Origin: Gp6-AA40 sp964505975
GTDB taxonomy: Bacteria > Acidobacteriota > Vicinamibacteria > Vicinamibacterales > UBA2999
Direction of reading: 5' to 3'
DNA: 16,496 nt
NCBI GenBank assembly: GCA_964505975.1
Contig: CAZDLW010000111.1
Span: forward strand, 1-16,496
Shown here: one piece after another, positions 1 to 6,410 of the stretch
How positions within the stretch are numbered: position 1 is the first letter of the stretch
Layout of the letters: each line of letters starts with the position of its first letter
Notes under the pieces: generated by a model
What the model was told of the DNA's origin: nothing
Database searches by the model: none
Seen by the model: only the letters and a program-made list of their open reading frames with translations
Translations under genes and position numbers: made by a program

Positions 1-82
1 CTGAGGCAAGAGCCGGATGCGGGAAATCCGCTCGTCCGGATCTGTGGAGGGGGTGCTCAGTAATGGGCATCCCTACTCCGAC
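1..82 (+). mobile_element. 3' end of a group II intron (domains V and VI)
   Basis: Domain V fits 10-43. It has a lower stem starting GAGCC with the AGC catalytic triad at 11-13, an apical GAAA around 23-26, a two-base bulge near 33-34, and a return strand TCCGGATC. Domain VI fits 46-79: GGAG at 46-49 pairs with CTCC at 76-79, and 50-58 pairs with 65-73 around a loop at 59-64. A75 is left bulged, seven bases before a plausible 3' splice point after C82. This spacing matches the branch-point adenosine of group II introns. The rest of the ribozyme and any reverse transcriptase/maturase would lie left of the window. Position 32 does not pair well with 18, so the copy may be slightly degenerate. 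The boundary at 82 is inferred from the branch-point distance, not from an exon comparison. Confidence 0.8.
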
Positions 83-283
83 TGACGCTGCCTCCCGCGA
101 CCGCCTGGCCATGGGATCGCGAGGGCGCGGTGACGACCCTTGTGCGGCAGCTCCGCGCGGCAATCAATGAATCGGAGCTGAAACGCGTCTTAAGCCGCAA
201 CCCGCTGCCTGCTCTGGGGTTACGCGGCCGCATGTCGTTGGCTGTGCTACCATCCGGCTGGCGACCCGCCACGGACGCCCGTC
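83..283. other. 3' exon / intergenic stretch between the intron and the regulator
   Basis: This is the DNA immediately downstream of the intron. I could not recognise an interrupted host gene here: short open frames exist but show no familiar motif. The right part carries the likely promoter of the following regulator. Confidence 0.4.
245..253 (+). promoter_or_regulatory. Possible extended -10 promoter of the winged-helix regulator
   Basis: TGCTACCAT (TG at 245-246, TACCAT at 248-253) resembles an extended -10 element and lies 30 bases before the ATG at 284. No convincing -35 hexamer is found 17 bases upstream. Very similar strings occur before other genes in the window (TGCTACCAC near 13483 and TGCTACAGT near 11381, both minus strand). 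Confidence 0.35.
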
Positions 284-2302
284 ATGCCTGTCACGCCCCG
301 AAGGCCGCCTGTTCGCTTTGGCGTGTTCGAGTTCGACCTCGTCACGGGAGATCTCTGGAAGGCCGGCCGCCGAATCCGGCTGCAGAACCAGCCGCGACAG
401 GTCCTCAGAGTGCTGGTATCGCGCGCCGACGACCTGGTGACGCGCGACGAGCTGCGGCGCGAGCTGTGGCCGGACGACACGTTCGTCGACTTCGACAACG
501 GACTCAACGTCGCGATTCGGAAGATTCGCGAGGCGCTCGATGACGAGGCGCCCTCGCCCCGGTTCGTTCAGACCGAACGCGCGCAGGGCTACCGGTTCAT
601 TGCGCCCGTCCGCGATAGAGGGGTGCCCTCGGACGGCGCGACTACCGCGCGGTTCGACTCGCCCGCGCACGACGAGCGCGTGGCGCCGGCGGATCATTCA
701 GGACCGGGTGCTGCGGCGCTGCCTGCCGAACACGCTGCGCACGTGCTCCTGCCCGAACCGGTCGCCCCACCGAAGCGACTGCGGCCCCTGCTCGTGCTCG
801 CGTTCGTGGTCGCGGTGGCAACGCTCGCCGGCGTGTGGGCATGGCGCACCGGTGCGCCTGTGCGGGCTCCGTCCGAGGCCGGGGAAGCTGCGCCGATTGT
901 CCTTGCGGTGTTGCCGTTCGGTACCTCCGGCGGGGAGAGCGAGGACTTTCTGGCAATCGGCATCCCCGACGGCATCATCACGCGTCTCTCGAACGTCAGA
1001 CAGTTTCGCGTGCGACCGACAGGCGCCGTCATTCACTATCGCGGACAGGAGGTGGACGCCCGGGAGGTCGGACAACGGCTCGCATCGCAGTACGTTCTCA
1101 TGGGTTCCGTCCGCGCGACCGCCGATCGCGTGCGCGTGGGCGTGCAGCTGGTGCGGACCGAGGACGGGTCGCCCGTGTGGGGACGGCAATACGACCGCGC
1201 GCGGGCGGATCTGCTCGGCGTGGAAGACGCGGTGGCCGACGAGATTGTGGGCGCTCTGCAGATACAGATATCGGACGCCGAGCGCGAGCGCGTCTACCGG
1301 CGCTACACACGGAATGCCGCAGCCTACGAGCGGTATCTGGACGGGCGGGCGAGGCTCAGCGCGCTCACCGATCAGGGAACGCGGCAGGCCATCGCGGCGT
1401 TCGAAGAGGCCCGCAGCCACGATCCCGAGTACGCGCTCGCGTACGCCGGCCTGGCGACGGCCGCCGCGCAGCTGCACGTACGTTTCGGCGCGGACGCGGC
1501 GTGGGATACCCGCGCGCGTCACGAGGCCCGTCGTGCGCTCGAGCTCGATCCGCGCCTGGCCGAGGCACACGAGGCGTTGGCCGCCGTGCAGCGCTTCCAG
1601 GAGTTCGACTGGGAGGCGGTCATTCGCGAGAGCCGTCGTGCGCTCGAGTTGAACCCGAGCCTCGACATGCCGCATCTGCACCTCGCATCCGCCTACTTCC
1701 ACCTGGGCCTGTTGGAGGAAAGCGAATTCGAGGCGCGGCAGGCGCTCGTGCTGAATCCCGAAGGCCGCCTGCCGTGGGAAATCCTCGGAGCCGTGGCCCT
1801 GTGGTCCGGCCGATACGAAGACGCTATCATCCACCTGTCGCGCGTGCAGGAGGCGAGCGACAGCCGCATCGTCAGCTATCTCGTCGGCCTGGCGCTCTAT
1901 TACCGTGGCGAGCGCTGGCGCGCGGAGGCGCAACTCGAGACCCTGATCGCGGATGAAGGCCCGCTGGCGGAGAACGCCCGCGCGTCGCTGGCCGCCCTTC
2001 GTGCGGCCCGTCATGCCACCGACGAGGCTCGCGCGCTCGCTGCGCGCGTGGCGTCTGACGCCAACCTCAATCACCACGCCGCGTACGGCCTGGGTGCTGC
2101 GTACGCCCAGCTCCTCGACGGCGAGGCCGCCGTGCGGTGGCTCTCGCAGGCGGCAGCCACGGGTTTCCCCTGCTATCCGTGGTACGAACGCGACCCGCTC
2201 CTCGATCCGATTCGAGACGATGCGCGATTCGTCGACTTCATGCGCGGGCTGCGCCTGACATGGGAGGGCGCACGAGCGAGCGCAGTCGGGGGCAGGCCCT
2301 GA
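284..2302 (+). CDS. CadC-like membrane-bound winged-helix transcriptional regulator with TolB-like and TPR domains
   Basis: The product is 672 residues. Residues about 11-108 form an OmpR/PhoB-type winged-helix DNA-binding domain, recognisable from VFEFDLVTGDLWKAGRRIRL, the DELRRELWP helix, FDNGLNVAIRKIREAL and the wing QGYRFIAPV. Residues 168-187 are a single membrane helix, as in ToxR/CadC proteins. Residues about 200-325 resemble the TolB N-terminal/FlgO-like domain (VLAVLPF, then GIPDGIITRLS, VLMGSVR and GSPVWGRQYDR). The remainder, about 340-650, is a series of TPR helices (repeated LELDPRLAEAHEALA and LELNPSLDMPHLHLA). This architecture is common in Acidobacteriota. It should place the DNA-binding domain in the cytoplasm and the TolB/TPR part outside the membrane as a sensor or protein-binding platform. 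The Shine-Dalgarno is weak. The ATG is chosen because the winged helix starts directly after it. The target genes are unknown. Confidence 0.9.
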   Translation: MPVTPRRPPVRFGVFEFDLVTGDLWKAGRRIRLQNQPRQVLRVLVSRADDLVTRDELRRELWPDDTFVDFDNGLNVAIRKIREALDDEAPSPRFVQTERAQGYRFIAPVRDRGVPSDGATTARFDSPAHDERVAPADHSGPGAAALPAEHAAHVLLPEPVAPPKRLRPLLVLAFVVAVATLAGVWAWRTGAPVRAPSEAGEAAPIVLAVLPFGTSGGESEDFLAIGIPDGIITRLSNVRQFRVRPTGAVIHYRGQEVDAREVGQRLASQYVLMGSVRATADRVRVGVQLVRTEDGSPVWGRQYDRARADLLGVEDAVADEIVGALQIQISDAERERVYRRYTRNAAAYERYLDGRARLSALTDQGTRQAIAAFEEARSHDPEYALAYAGLATAAAQLHVRFGADAAWDTRARHEARRALELDPRLAEAHEALAAVQRFQEFDWEAVIRESRRALELNPSLDMPHLHLASAYFHLGLLEESEFEARQALVLNPEGRLPWEILGAVALWSGRYEDAIIHLSRVQEASDSRIVSYLVGLALYYRGERWRAEAQLETLIADEGPLAENARASLAALRAARHATDEARALAARVASDANLNHHAAYGLGAAYAQLLDGEAAVRWLSQAAATGFPCYPWYERDPLLDPIRDDARFVDFMRGLRLTWEGARASAVGGRP

Positions 2303-2449
2303 AACGGGAAGACCGGCTGCAGGCCAAGATGTCGACCCCGCGAGGTCGAAGCCATCTGCGAATTCCCGCGCCCCATTCCAGCGTCGCGGCGATGTGCCCG
2401 ACCATGAACCGACAGGAAGCTGAAGTCGTCGCGCGAACGCCCGATGAAA

Positions 2450-2473
2450 CGCCTCACGCTGCACCGTGAGGCG
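2450..2473 (+). terminator. Hairpin, possible terminator without U-tract
   Basis: CGCCTCACG at 2450-2458 pairs perfectly with CGTGAGGCG at 2465-2473 around a six-base loop. It lies about 150 bp after the regulator stop. No run of T follows, so it is not a canonical intrinsic terminator. It may only be an RNA hairpin. Confidence 0.35.
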
Positions 2474-2503
2474 CCGTGCCACTGCGTCACGAAAGAGACG
2501 GCG

Positions 2504-2533
2504 TTGTAGATTCATTCTGCGTATTCCTACAAT
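2504..2533 (+). promoter_or_regulatory. Possible sigma-70-type promoter ahead of the transglutaminase remnant
   Basis: TTGTAG (2504-2509) and TACAAT (2528-2533) are separated by 18 bases. The hexamers also form an inverted repeat (TTGTAG / CTACAA), so a small operator or chance symmetry is an alternative. It sits about 125 bp before the first recognisable codons of the decayed gene and could be its surviving promoter. Confidence 0.35.
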
Positions 2534-2657
2534 CACGTGGCACACCTCCTGGCCCGGTCACTGACCTGCGATCGTCGCAACGTGCGGTATCGTCGAGAGA
2601 TGCGCGACGTGCTCGGCCGGCGGGGCGTCGGCTCGAAAGTTGCTCCCGCCGGCAACC

Positions 2658-2946
2658 ATGACGATCTCGACACTCGTGAATCGCGTTCGCACTGATTTCA
2701 CGGACATGGCCGATCTCGAGAGTGCCCGATCGGCCGACGGCGCCACGCATGCGTAGGTCGAGGTGCTGATGCCGGACCTCGGCTGGTCGGCCTCGACCCG
2801 ACGAACAATCTCCTGGCCGAGGAGCGGCACATCCGCGTGGCCGTCGGGCGCGAGTACGCGGACGTGCCGCCGACACGAGGCGCGTACAAAGGGCTCCGCG
2901 CCGTGCGGACGGAACTGATGGTGGCCGTGCGCGTCGGTCCCGCGGC
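2658..2946 (+). pseudogene. Decayed transglutaminase-like protein (C-terminal fragment)
   Basis: From ATG 2658 the frame reads LVNRVRTDFT and then, after what looks like an internal deletion, GATHA, a TAG at 2754-2756, and VEVLMPDLGW. One base appears missing at about 2786, and the frame shifts. It then continues as VGLDPTNNLLAEERHIRVAV, GREYADVPPTRGAYKG, and TELMVAVRVGP up to about 2946. Read through both lesions, this is the C-terminal signature of bacterial transglutaminase-like (papain-fold) proteins: a catalytic His in an HAWVEV context (here HA-stop-VEV, the TAG sitting where TGG is expected), then GWVGxDPTNN with the catalytic Asp. The segment with the catalytic Cys is absent. Stop codon, frameshift and deletion together make this a pseudogene. 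The family call rests on remembered motifs, not a search. Confidence 0.7.
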
Positions 2947-3124
2947 CGATCCCCGTTCCGGCGAGGTCGTCCAATGCGGCCTGACACACGGCGCGACGAG
3001 CCCGTCACCCCGCCCTGCGAATCGTGGTAACGTCGTCGTCGCAGCAGCAACAGGTACGCTCCTCGCAGCAACAGTCCACGCGGACGCCGTCGGATTCGAA
3101 GCGTCGCAGCGAGGAACGATACCC

Positions 3125-3820
3125 ATGCAGCCGCGATCCGCGGAACAAAGACTCACGATGCTCGAACACCAGATGCAGGAGCTTCGGGGCGTGCCCGCGC
3201 GCCTGGCGGCCCTGGAGTCGCAGTTCGTGCAACTTCGGGCCGAAATCAAGGATGAATTTTCTGCCTGTCGATCCGACCTGCGGGCCGAGATCCAGGGCGT
3301 ACGGATCGAGTTGGAGTTCCGTATCGAGGGCGTGCGGACCGGGCTGCGCGACGCGCTGGGCAGTCAGATCGAGGGCGTGCGGACCGGGCTGCGCGACGAG
3401 TTGGGCGGCCAGATCGAGAACGTGCGGACCGGGCTGCGCGACGAGTTGGGCGGCCAGATCGAGAACGTGCGGACCGGGCTGCGCGACGAGTTGGGCGGCC
3501 AGATCGAGAACGTGCGGACCGGGCTGCGAGACGATCTCGGCAATCGGATCGAGAGCGTGCAGGCTGGACTCCGAGCCGACTTGGGCAGTCGAACCGACGG
3601 TGTGCGGGCTGGGCTACAGAGCGAGCTGCACGACGTGCGGGACGCCCTGCGCAGCGAGATTCGCGATGCCGCTGGGCAGCTCCATCGCGTCCGCGACGAA
3701 CTGCGGGAGGACATCCGCGTTGGTGTCGAGGAAACACAGCGGCTGATGCGCCTTCTGTACGGCGAGATCCTGCAGCGGATCGCCGGGATACAGCGCGGAT
3801 CCCGGCCGACGGATGGGTGA
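3125..3820 (+). CDS. Coiled-coil protein with 15-residue tandem repeats
   Basis: The product is 231 residues from the ATG at 3125, chosen because a GAGGAA Shine-Dalgarno sits about 8 bases upstream. The same frame stays open to 2837, but that part translates the transglutaminase remnant. The N-terminus (AEQRLTMLEHQMQELRGVPARLAALESQFVQLRAEIKDEF) is a canonical coiled coil. The middle consists of about six units of the pattern VRTGLRDELGGQIEN, with hydrophobic residues at positions 1, 5, 9 and 13. The C-terminus (ETQRLMRLLYGEILQRI) resembles the end of many short bacterial coiled-coil proteins of unknown function. There is no signal peptide or membrane helix, so a cytoplasmic oligomer is likely. 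Function is unknown. Exact repetition at the DNA level suggests that repeat number varies between strains. Confidence 0.75.
   Translation: MQPRSAEQRLTMLEHQMQELRGVPARLAALESQFVQLRAEIKDEFSACRSDLRAEIQGVRIELEFRIEGVRTGLRDALGSQIEGVRTGLRDELGGQIENVRTGLRDELGGQIENVRTGLRDELGGQIENVRTGLRDDLGNRIESVQAGLRADLGSRTDGVRAGLQSELHDVRDALRSEIRDAAGQLHRVRDELREDIRVGVEETQRLMRLLYGEILQRIAGIQRGSRPTDG
3332..3601 (+). repeat. 45-bp tandem repeat array inside the coiled-coil gene
   Basis: Six consecutive 45-bp units start at 3332, 3377, 3422, 3467, 3512 and 3557. Those at 3377, 3422 and 3467 are identical base for base; the outer units are diverged. The unit length keeps the frame, so copy-number change would lengthen or shorten the protein by 15 residues each time. 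A seventh degenerate unit follows at 3602. Confidence 0.9.
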
Positions 3821-3835
3821 GGACGGCTTCCGCGG

Positions 3836-3991
3836 TATGCTGGCCGGCTGCGCACGATGCTGTCGATGGCGGTTCTCGCGGCGGTCGTGCCGCTGATGGC
3901 GTCCTGTTCCGCGCCGTCGAGCGCGCAGGATGGCGGTTCACGCGATCTCGCTGCGCCAGCGCGATCGCCCATGCCATCAGCAGCCAGTTGA
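3836..3991 (+). pseudogene. Clipped lipoprotein-like N-terminus with its promoter
   Basis: A possible -10 element TATGCT (3836-3841) is followed by ATG at 3857. That frame encodes a hydrophobic stretch ending in a lipobox-like LMASC and a low-complexity SAPSSAQDGG segment, the usual start of a bacterial lipoprotein. It then runs into DNA that codes for a membrane protein on the other strand and stops at 3989-3991, giving only 44 residues. A CTG at 3848 would add LRT and supply the missing positive charge. I read this as the 5' end of a lipoprotein gene cut off by rearrangement. A chance hydrophobic ORF cannot be excluded. Confidence 0.35.
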
Positions 3992-4175
3992 CGCCGAAGG
4001 CGAACGTTGCCGATCGGCCGTAGGCGCGCGCTGTCCAGACGACGATGAGGGCGACCTCGATCGTCACGAGCGCGCCGGCACTGAACCGAATCCAGGGGGC
4101 AGCGCTTCGACGAACTCGTTCTGAATCCGTCACCCACTCATGGCCGGTCGCGACTGCATCACGCATCGTGTTCAT
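3934..4175 (-). pseudogene. Truncated small membrane protein (two helices), function unknown
   Basis: From the ATG at 4175 the minus strand encodes a soluble N-terminus (MNTMRDAVATGHEWVTDSER). Two membrane helices follow, FSAGALVTIEVALIVVWTA and FAFGVNWLLMAWAIALAQ, joined by a short RAYGRSAT loop. Codons in the helix region are strongly biased to G or C in third position, as in real genes here. The frame has no stop of its own. It continues past 3934 as the antisense of the lipoprotein-like and coiled-coil ORFs, so the natural C-terminus appears to be missing. I do not recognise the family. The low-end coordinate marks the approximate place where membrane-protein character ends, not a stop codon. 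No strong Shine-Dalgarno precedes the ATG. Confidence 0.5.
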
Positions 4176-4214
4176 GTCTGGCAAGACTCGGCCTGAGACG
4201 AAACTCCTCCACAA

Positions 4215-4262
4215 GACGGGGAGCCCGTCCGCTGCCGCGTGAAGGCCGGCTCTTCGCCGGCC
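4215..4262. repeat. Pair of GC-rich hairpins between the membrane-protein remnant and the TA module
   Basis: GACGGG / CCCGTC (4215-4229, loop GAG) and GGCCGGC / GCCGGCC (4244-4262, loop TCTTC) are two perfect short inverted repeats lying close together. Neither is followed by a T-run. They may be REP-like intergenic repeats, RNA hairpins, or nothing. The remaining gap to 4425 shows no gene. Confidence 0.35.
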
Positions 4263-4425
4263 CCCACGACTGACGTTTCGTGCCTGGTCGTCGCTCGCGA
4301 CAGTGGACAGCTCAGACCGGCGAGCGCGAAGGCGCCGGTCCCGCTCCGCCTGCAGGGCCTCGTCGGCCGACCCGGCAGTTCGGCTCCAGTCAGCGGAGGT
4401 CGCCATTGGTGGATACCCGAATGGA

Positions 4426-4459
4426 ATACCGGAGTACTCCCTCGAGGTATACTGGCTCC
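4426..4459 (+). promoter_or_regulatory. Promoter and likely autoregulatory operator of the toxin-antitoxin pair
   Basis: TATACT at 4448-4453 is a good -10 element. Transcription would start about seven bases later, at the GTG of the antitoxin (4460), so the mRNA is probably leaderless. A perfect 10-bp palindrome GGAGTACTCC (4431-4440) lies directly upstream and is flanked by ATACC (4426-4430) and GGTAT (4446-4450), which form a second inverted repeat overlapping the -10. Symmetry over the promoter is what a ribbon-helix-helix antitoxin operator would look like. That function is inference. Confidence 0.55.
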
Positions 4460-4699
4460 GTGACCAAGATCGGTGTCTCCCTGCCCGACGATCTGATCGC
4501 GTTCGCGGACCGCGAAGCCGCGCGTCGCGGGACGTCGCGGTCCGCGCTCCTGGCCTCGCTTCTCGAGGCCGAACGCGTACGGGAGCAGACGCGCCGCTAT
4601 CTCGACGCACACGGCTGGGACGTGGCCGACGACGAAGCGGCGTGGCAGGCGTATCAGCGGCGTCGGATGGCCGAGGAATACGATGCCGACGACTGGTGA
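4460..4699 (+). CDS. Ribbon-helix-helix antitoxin (MazE-like)
   Basis: The product is 79 residues from GTG 4460. The N-terminus TKIGVSLPDDLIAFADREAA followed by RRGTSRSALLASLL is a CopG-type ribbon-helix-helix: a beta strand TKIGVSL, then two helices with the conserved GTSRS turn between them. The acidic, tryptophan-bearing C-terminus (AWQAYQRRRMAEEYDADDW) is the type of flexible tail that binds and blocks a MazF toxin. The start is chosen at GTG because the fold begins right after it and a -10 element lies exactly seven bases upstream. It overlaps the toxin gene by 17 bp, indicating translational coupling. It should repress its own promoter through the palindromes upstream. Confidence 0.85.
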   Translation: MTKIGVSLPDDLIAFADREAARRGTSRSALLASLLEAERVREQTRRYLDAHGWDVADDEAAWQAYQRRRMAEEYDADDW

Positions 4700-5021
4700 G
4701 CCGCTGCCACGCCGGTCGGAAGTCTGGTGGGTCAGGGCCGACAAGCGGCGGCCCGCGGTGGTCGTGCAGACGGATCTGGTCGCCGACCCGCGTGTCCGGT
4801 CGTTTCTCGTCGTTCCGCTGACGAGCCGTCTGCATCTCGAAGGCCTGCCCGGCAACGTGCGTCTCGATCGCCGGGCGACGGGCTTGACGAAGCCGTCGGT
4901 GGCCAACGTCTACGACGTGCAGAAGGTCCTCCGATCCGACTTCCTGGAGCGTCTGGCCACACTGCCCGAGGATCGCGCCGCCGCGCTCGACACGGGGCTG
5001 CGCCTGGTCTTCGAGTTGTGA
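4683..5021 (+). CDS. MazF/PemK-family endoribonuclease toxin
   Basis: The product is 112 residues. The family pattern is visible in order: PRRSEVWWVRADKRRPAVVV (the strand with the conserved Arg-Pro), then FLVVPLTS (the PLTS motif), GNVRLD, GLTKPSVANVYDVQKV and a C-terminal helix FLERLATLPEDRAAALDTGL. Length is normal for MazF/PemK toxins, which cut single-stranded mRNA at short specific sequences and are neutralised by the antitoxin encoded just upstream. The ATG overlaps the antitoxin by 17 bp and is preceded by GAGGAA inside the antitoxin's last codons. Nothing suggests inactivation. The cleavage sequence cannot be told from the protein alone. Confidence 0.88.
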   Translation: MPTTGEPLPRRSEVWWVRADKRRPAVVVQTDLVADPRVRSFLVVPLTSRLHLEGLPGNVRLDRRATGLTKPSVANVYDVQKVLRSDFLERLATLPEDRAAALDTGLRLVFEL

Positions 5022-5127
5022 CACGCCCCATCCACCGCGATCCCCCATTTCACCGCATCGTGATCGCCAGCCCGGGCGTTCCGACGTTCCACGCCGCCGC
5101 GAGGGTCGAAGCCGGGTGATCCTGAGG

Positions 5128-5157
5128 GTGACCAATGCAAAGCGCACTGACTATACT
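5128..5157 (+). promoter_or_regulatory. Promoter of the ABC exporter operon
   Basis: GTGACC (5128-5133) and TATACT (5152-5157) are 18 bases apart and match sigma-70 hexamers well at the -10. The predicted start of transcription (about 5164) is only a few bases before the GTG at 5167, so the transcript would be nearly leaderless. The string TATACTGGC followed by a GTG start is shared with the toxin-antitoxin promoter. Confidence 0.5.
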
Positions 5158-5166
5158 GGCGACAGG

Positions 5167-6384
5167 GTGAGCGATCTCAAAGAGGACCTGGCGGCGCTGC
5201 GCATCGAGCGGGAGCCCGACTCTCCGTCGTCCCGGTGGGGTGTCTGGGTCCTGATGCTCGTACTGTTCATCATTGGTGGCGCTGCCGCCTGGGGATGGGC
5301 CACGCGCGAGCGGCCGGTGGAGGTGCAGACCATCGCCGTACTGTCGCGGGATGCGGGCGTCCAGGCCAGTATCCTCAACGCGTCGGGCTATGTCACCGCG
5401 CGGCGGCGCGCGACGGTGTCATCGAAGATCACGGGCAAGGTGGTGGAGGTGAACGTCGAGGAAGGTATGGCCGTGCGGGAGGGCCAGGTCCTGGCACGGC
5501 TCGACGATGGGAGTATCCGGGCGTCGTTCCGGTTGGCGCAGGCCCAGGCCGAAGCCGCCCGCCGCGCGGTGGCCGAGAATGAGGTGCGCCTGGCCGAGGC
5601 CCGCCTCACGCTGGGCCGTCGTCTGCAGTTGGTCAAGGAAGGCGTGGCCCCGCAGGCCGACGTGGACCAGGCGCAGGCCGAGGTGGATTCGCTGGGTGCC
5701 CGGCTGGCGGCCGCCCACCAGCAGGTGGAAGTGGCCGTACGGCAGGTGGCCGTGCAGCAGGCCGAGCTCGACAATACGGTAATCCGCGCGCCGTTCAGCG
5801 GCGTGGCCATCTCCAAGAATGCCCAGCCGGGAGAAATGGTGTCGCCGGTGTCCGCCGGCGGCGGATTCACGCGTACCGGCATCTCCACGATCGTGGACAT
5901 GCGCTCGCTCGAAGTCGAGGTGGACGTCAACGAGGCGTACATCAACCGCGTGAAGCCCGGCCAGGACGTGGTCGCGACGCTCGGTGCCTATCCGGACTGG
6001 CAGATTCCCGCCCACGTCATCACCATCGTGCCGACCGCCGATCGGCAGAAGGCCACCGTGCTCGTGCGCATTGGCTTCAGAGCGCTCGATCCGCGGATTC
6101 TGCCCGACATGGGTGTGAACGTGACGTTCCTGCGGGAAGAGGAGCCTCAGGTAGCGGTGGCGGACCGGCCTGTCACGCTCGTGCCGAAAGGCGCCATCCG
6201 TGCGGAGAACGGCCAGCAGGTCGTCTTCGTGGTGCGTGGGAACACCGTCGAGCGGCGCGCCGTCTCACTGGGAGGCACGGACGGCGATCGCCTGGAGGTG
6301 ATTGCGGGTCTGCAGCCGGGGGAGCAGGTGGTCGTGCCGGTGCCGGCCGGCCTGCAGGACGGCGCACGCGTGGTCGTCCGGTAG
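5167..6384 (+). CDS. Periplasmic adaptor (membrane fusion protein, HlyD/MacA-like) of an ABC exporter
   Basis: The product is 405 residues from GTG 5167. The frame is open from 5116, but the promoter lies inside that extension, which favours 5167. After a short cytoplasmic tail (LKEDLAALRIERE), residues about 24-46 are a membrane anchor (VWVLMLVLFIIGGAAAWGW). A lipoyl/barrel-sandwich half (SGYVTARRRATVSSKITGKV, then EGMAVREGQVLARLDD) follows. A long helical hairpin rich in Ala and Gln (AQAQAEAARRAVAENEVRLA through AVQQAELDNT) comes next, then the second lipoyl half (VIRAPFSGVAISKNAQPGE) and beta-barrel and membrane-proximal domains. It would bridge the inner-membrane ABC permeases to an outer-membrane channel, which is not encoded here. 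It is the first gene of a four-gene operon. Confidence 0.9.
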   Translation: MSDLKEDLAALRIEREPDSPSSRWGVWVLMLVLFIIGGAAAWGWATRERPVEVQTIAVLSRDAGVQASILNASGYVTARRRATVSSKITGKVVEVNVEEGMAVREGQVLARLDDGSIRASFRLAQAQAEAARRAVAENEVRLAEARLTLGRRLQLVKEGVAPQADVDQAQAEVDSLGARLAAAHQQVEVAVRQVAVQQAELDNTVIRAPFSGVAISKNAQPGEMVSPVSAGGGFTRTGISTIVDMRSLEVEVDVNEAYINRVKPGQDVVATLGAYPDWQIPAHVITIVPTADRQKATVLVRIGFRALDPRILPDMGVNVTFLREEEPQVAVADRPVTLVPKGAIRAENGQQVVFVVRGNTVERRAVSLGGTDGDRLEVIAGLQPGEQVVVPVPAGLQDGARVVVR

Positions 6385-6410
6385 TGGTCTCTTCACCCGG
6401 GAGCGATGGC

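Larger units (their letters stand above)
2303..2657. other. Non-coding gap after the regulator, with hairpin and promoter-like sequence
   Basis: No convincing gene is seen in this 355-bp stretch. It contains a GC-rich hairpin at 2450-2473 and a promoter-like pair of hexamers at 2504-2533. The open frames running through it on both strands show no recognisable motif. A short inverted repeat (TCGACC / GGTCGA) occurs at about 2331-2348. Confidence 0.5.

Noticed and set aside
698..2545. A 615-codon open frame on the minus strand opposite the regulator
   Set aside because: It lies wholly antisense to a well-supported winged-helix/TPR gene. Its translation is His/Arg/Gly-rich without motifs, as expected for the complement of GC-rich coding DNA.
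2837..3124. N-terminal extension of the coiled-coil protein
   Set aside because: The extension translates the transglutaminase remnant (GREYADVPPTRG) in the same frame by chance. A Shine-Dalgarno marks the start at 3125.
3332..3601. Regular repeats as a CRISPR array
   Set aside because: Units are contiguous 45-bp copies without unique spacers and keep one reading frame, so they are a coding tandem repeat.
3246..5147. A 633-codon open frame on the minus strand across the coiled-coil gene, TA module and gap
   Set aside because: Most of it is antisense to recognised genes and is Arg/Ser-rich. Only the segment 3934-4175 has membrane-protein character and was kept as a remnant.
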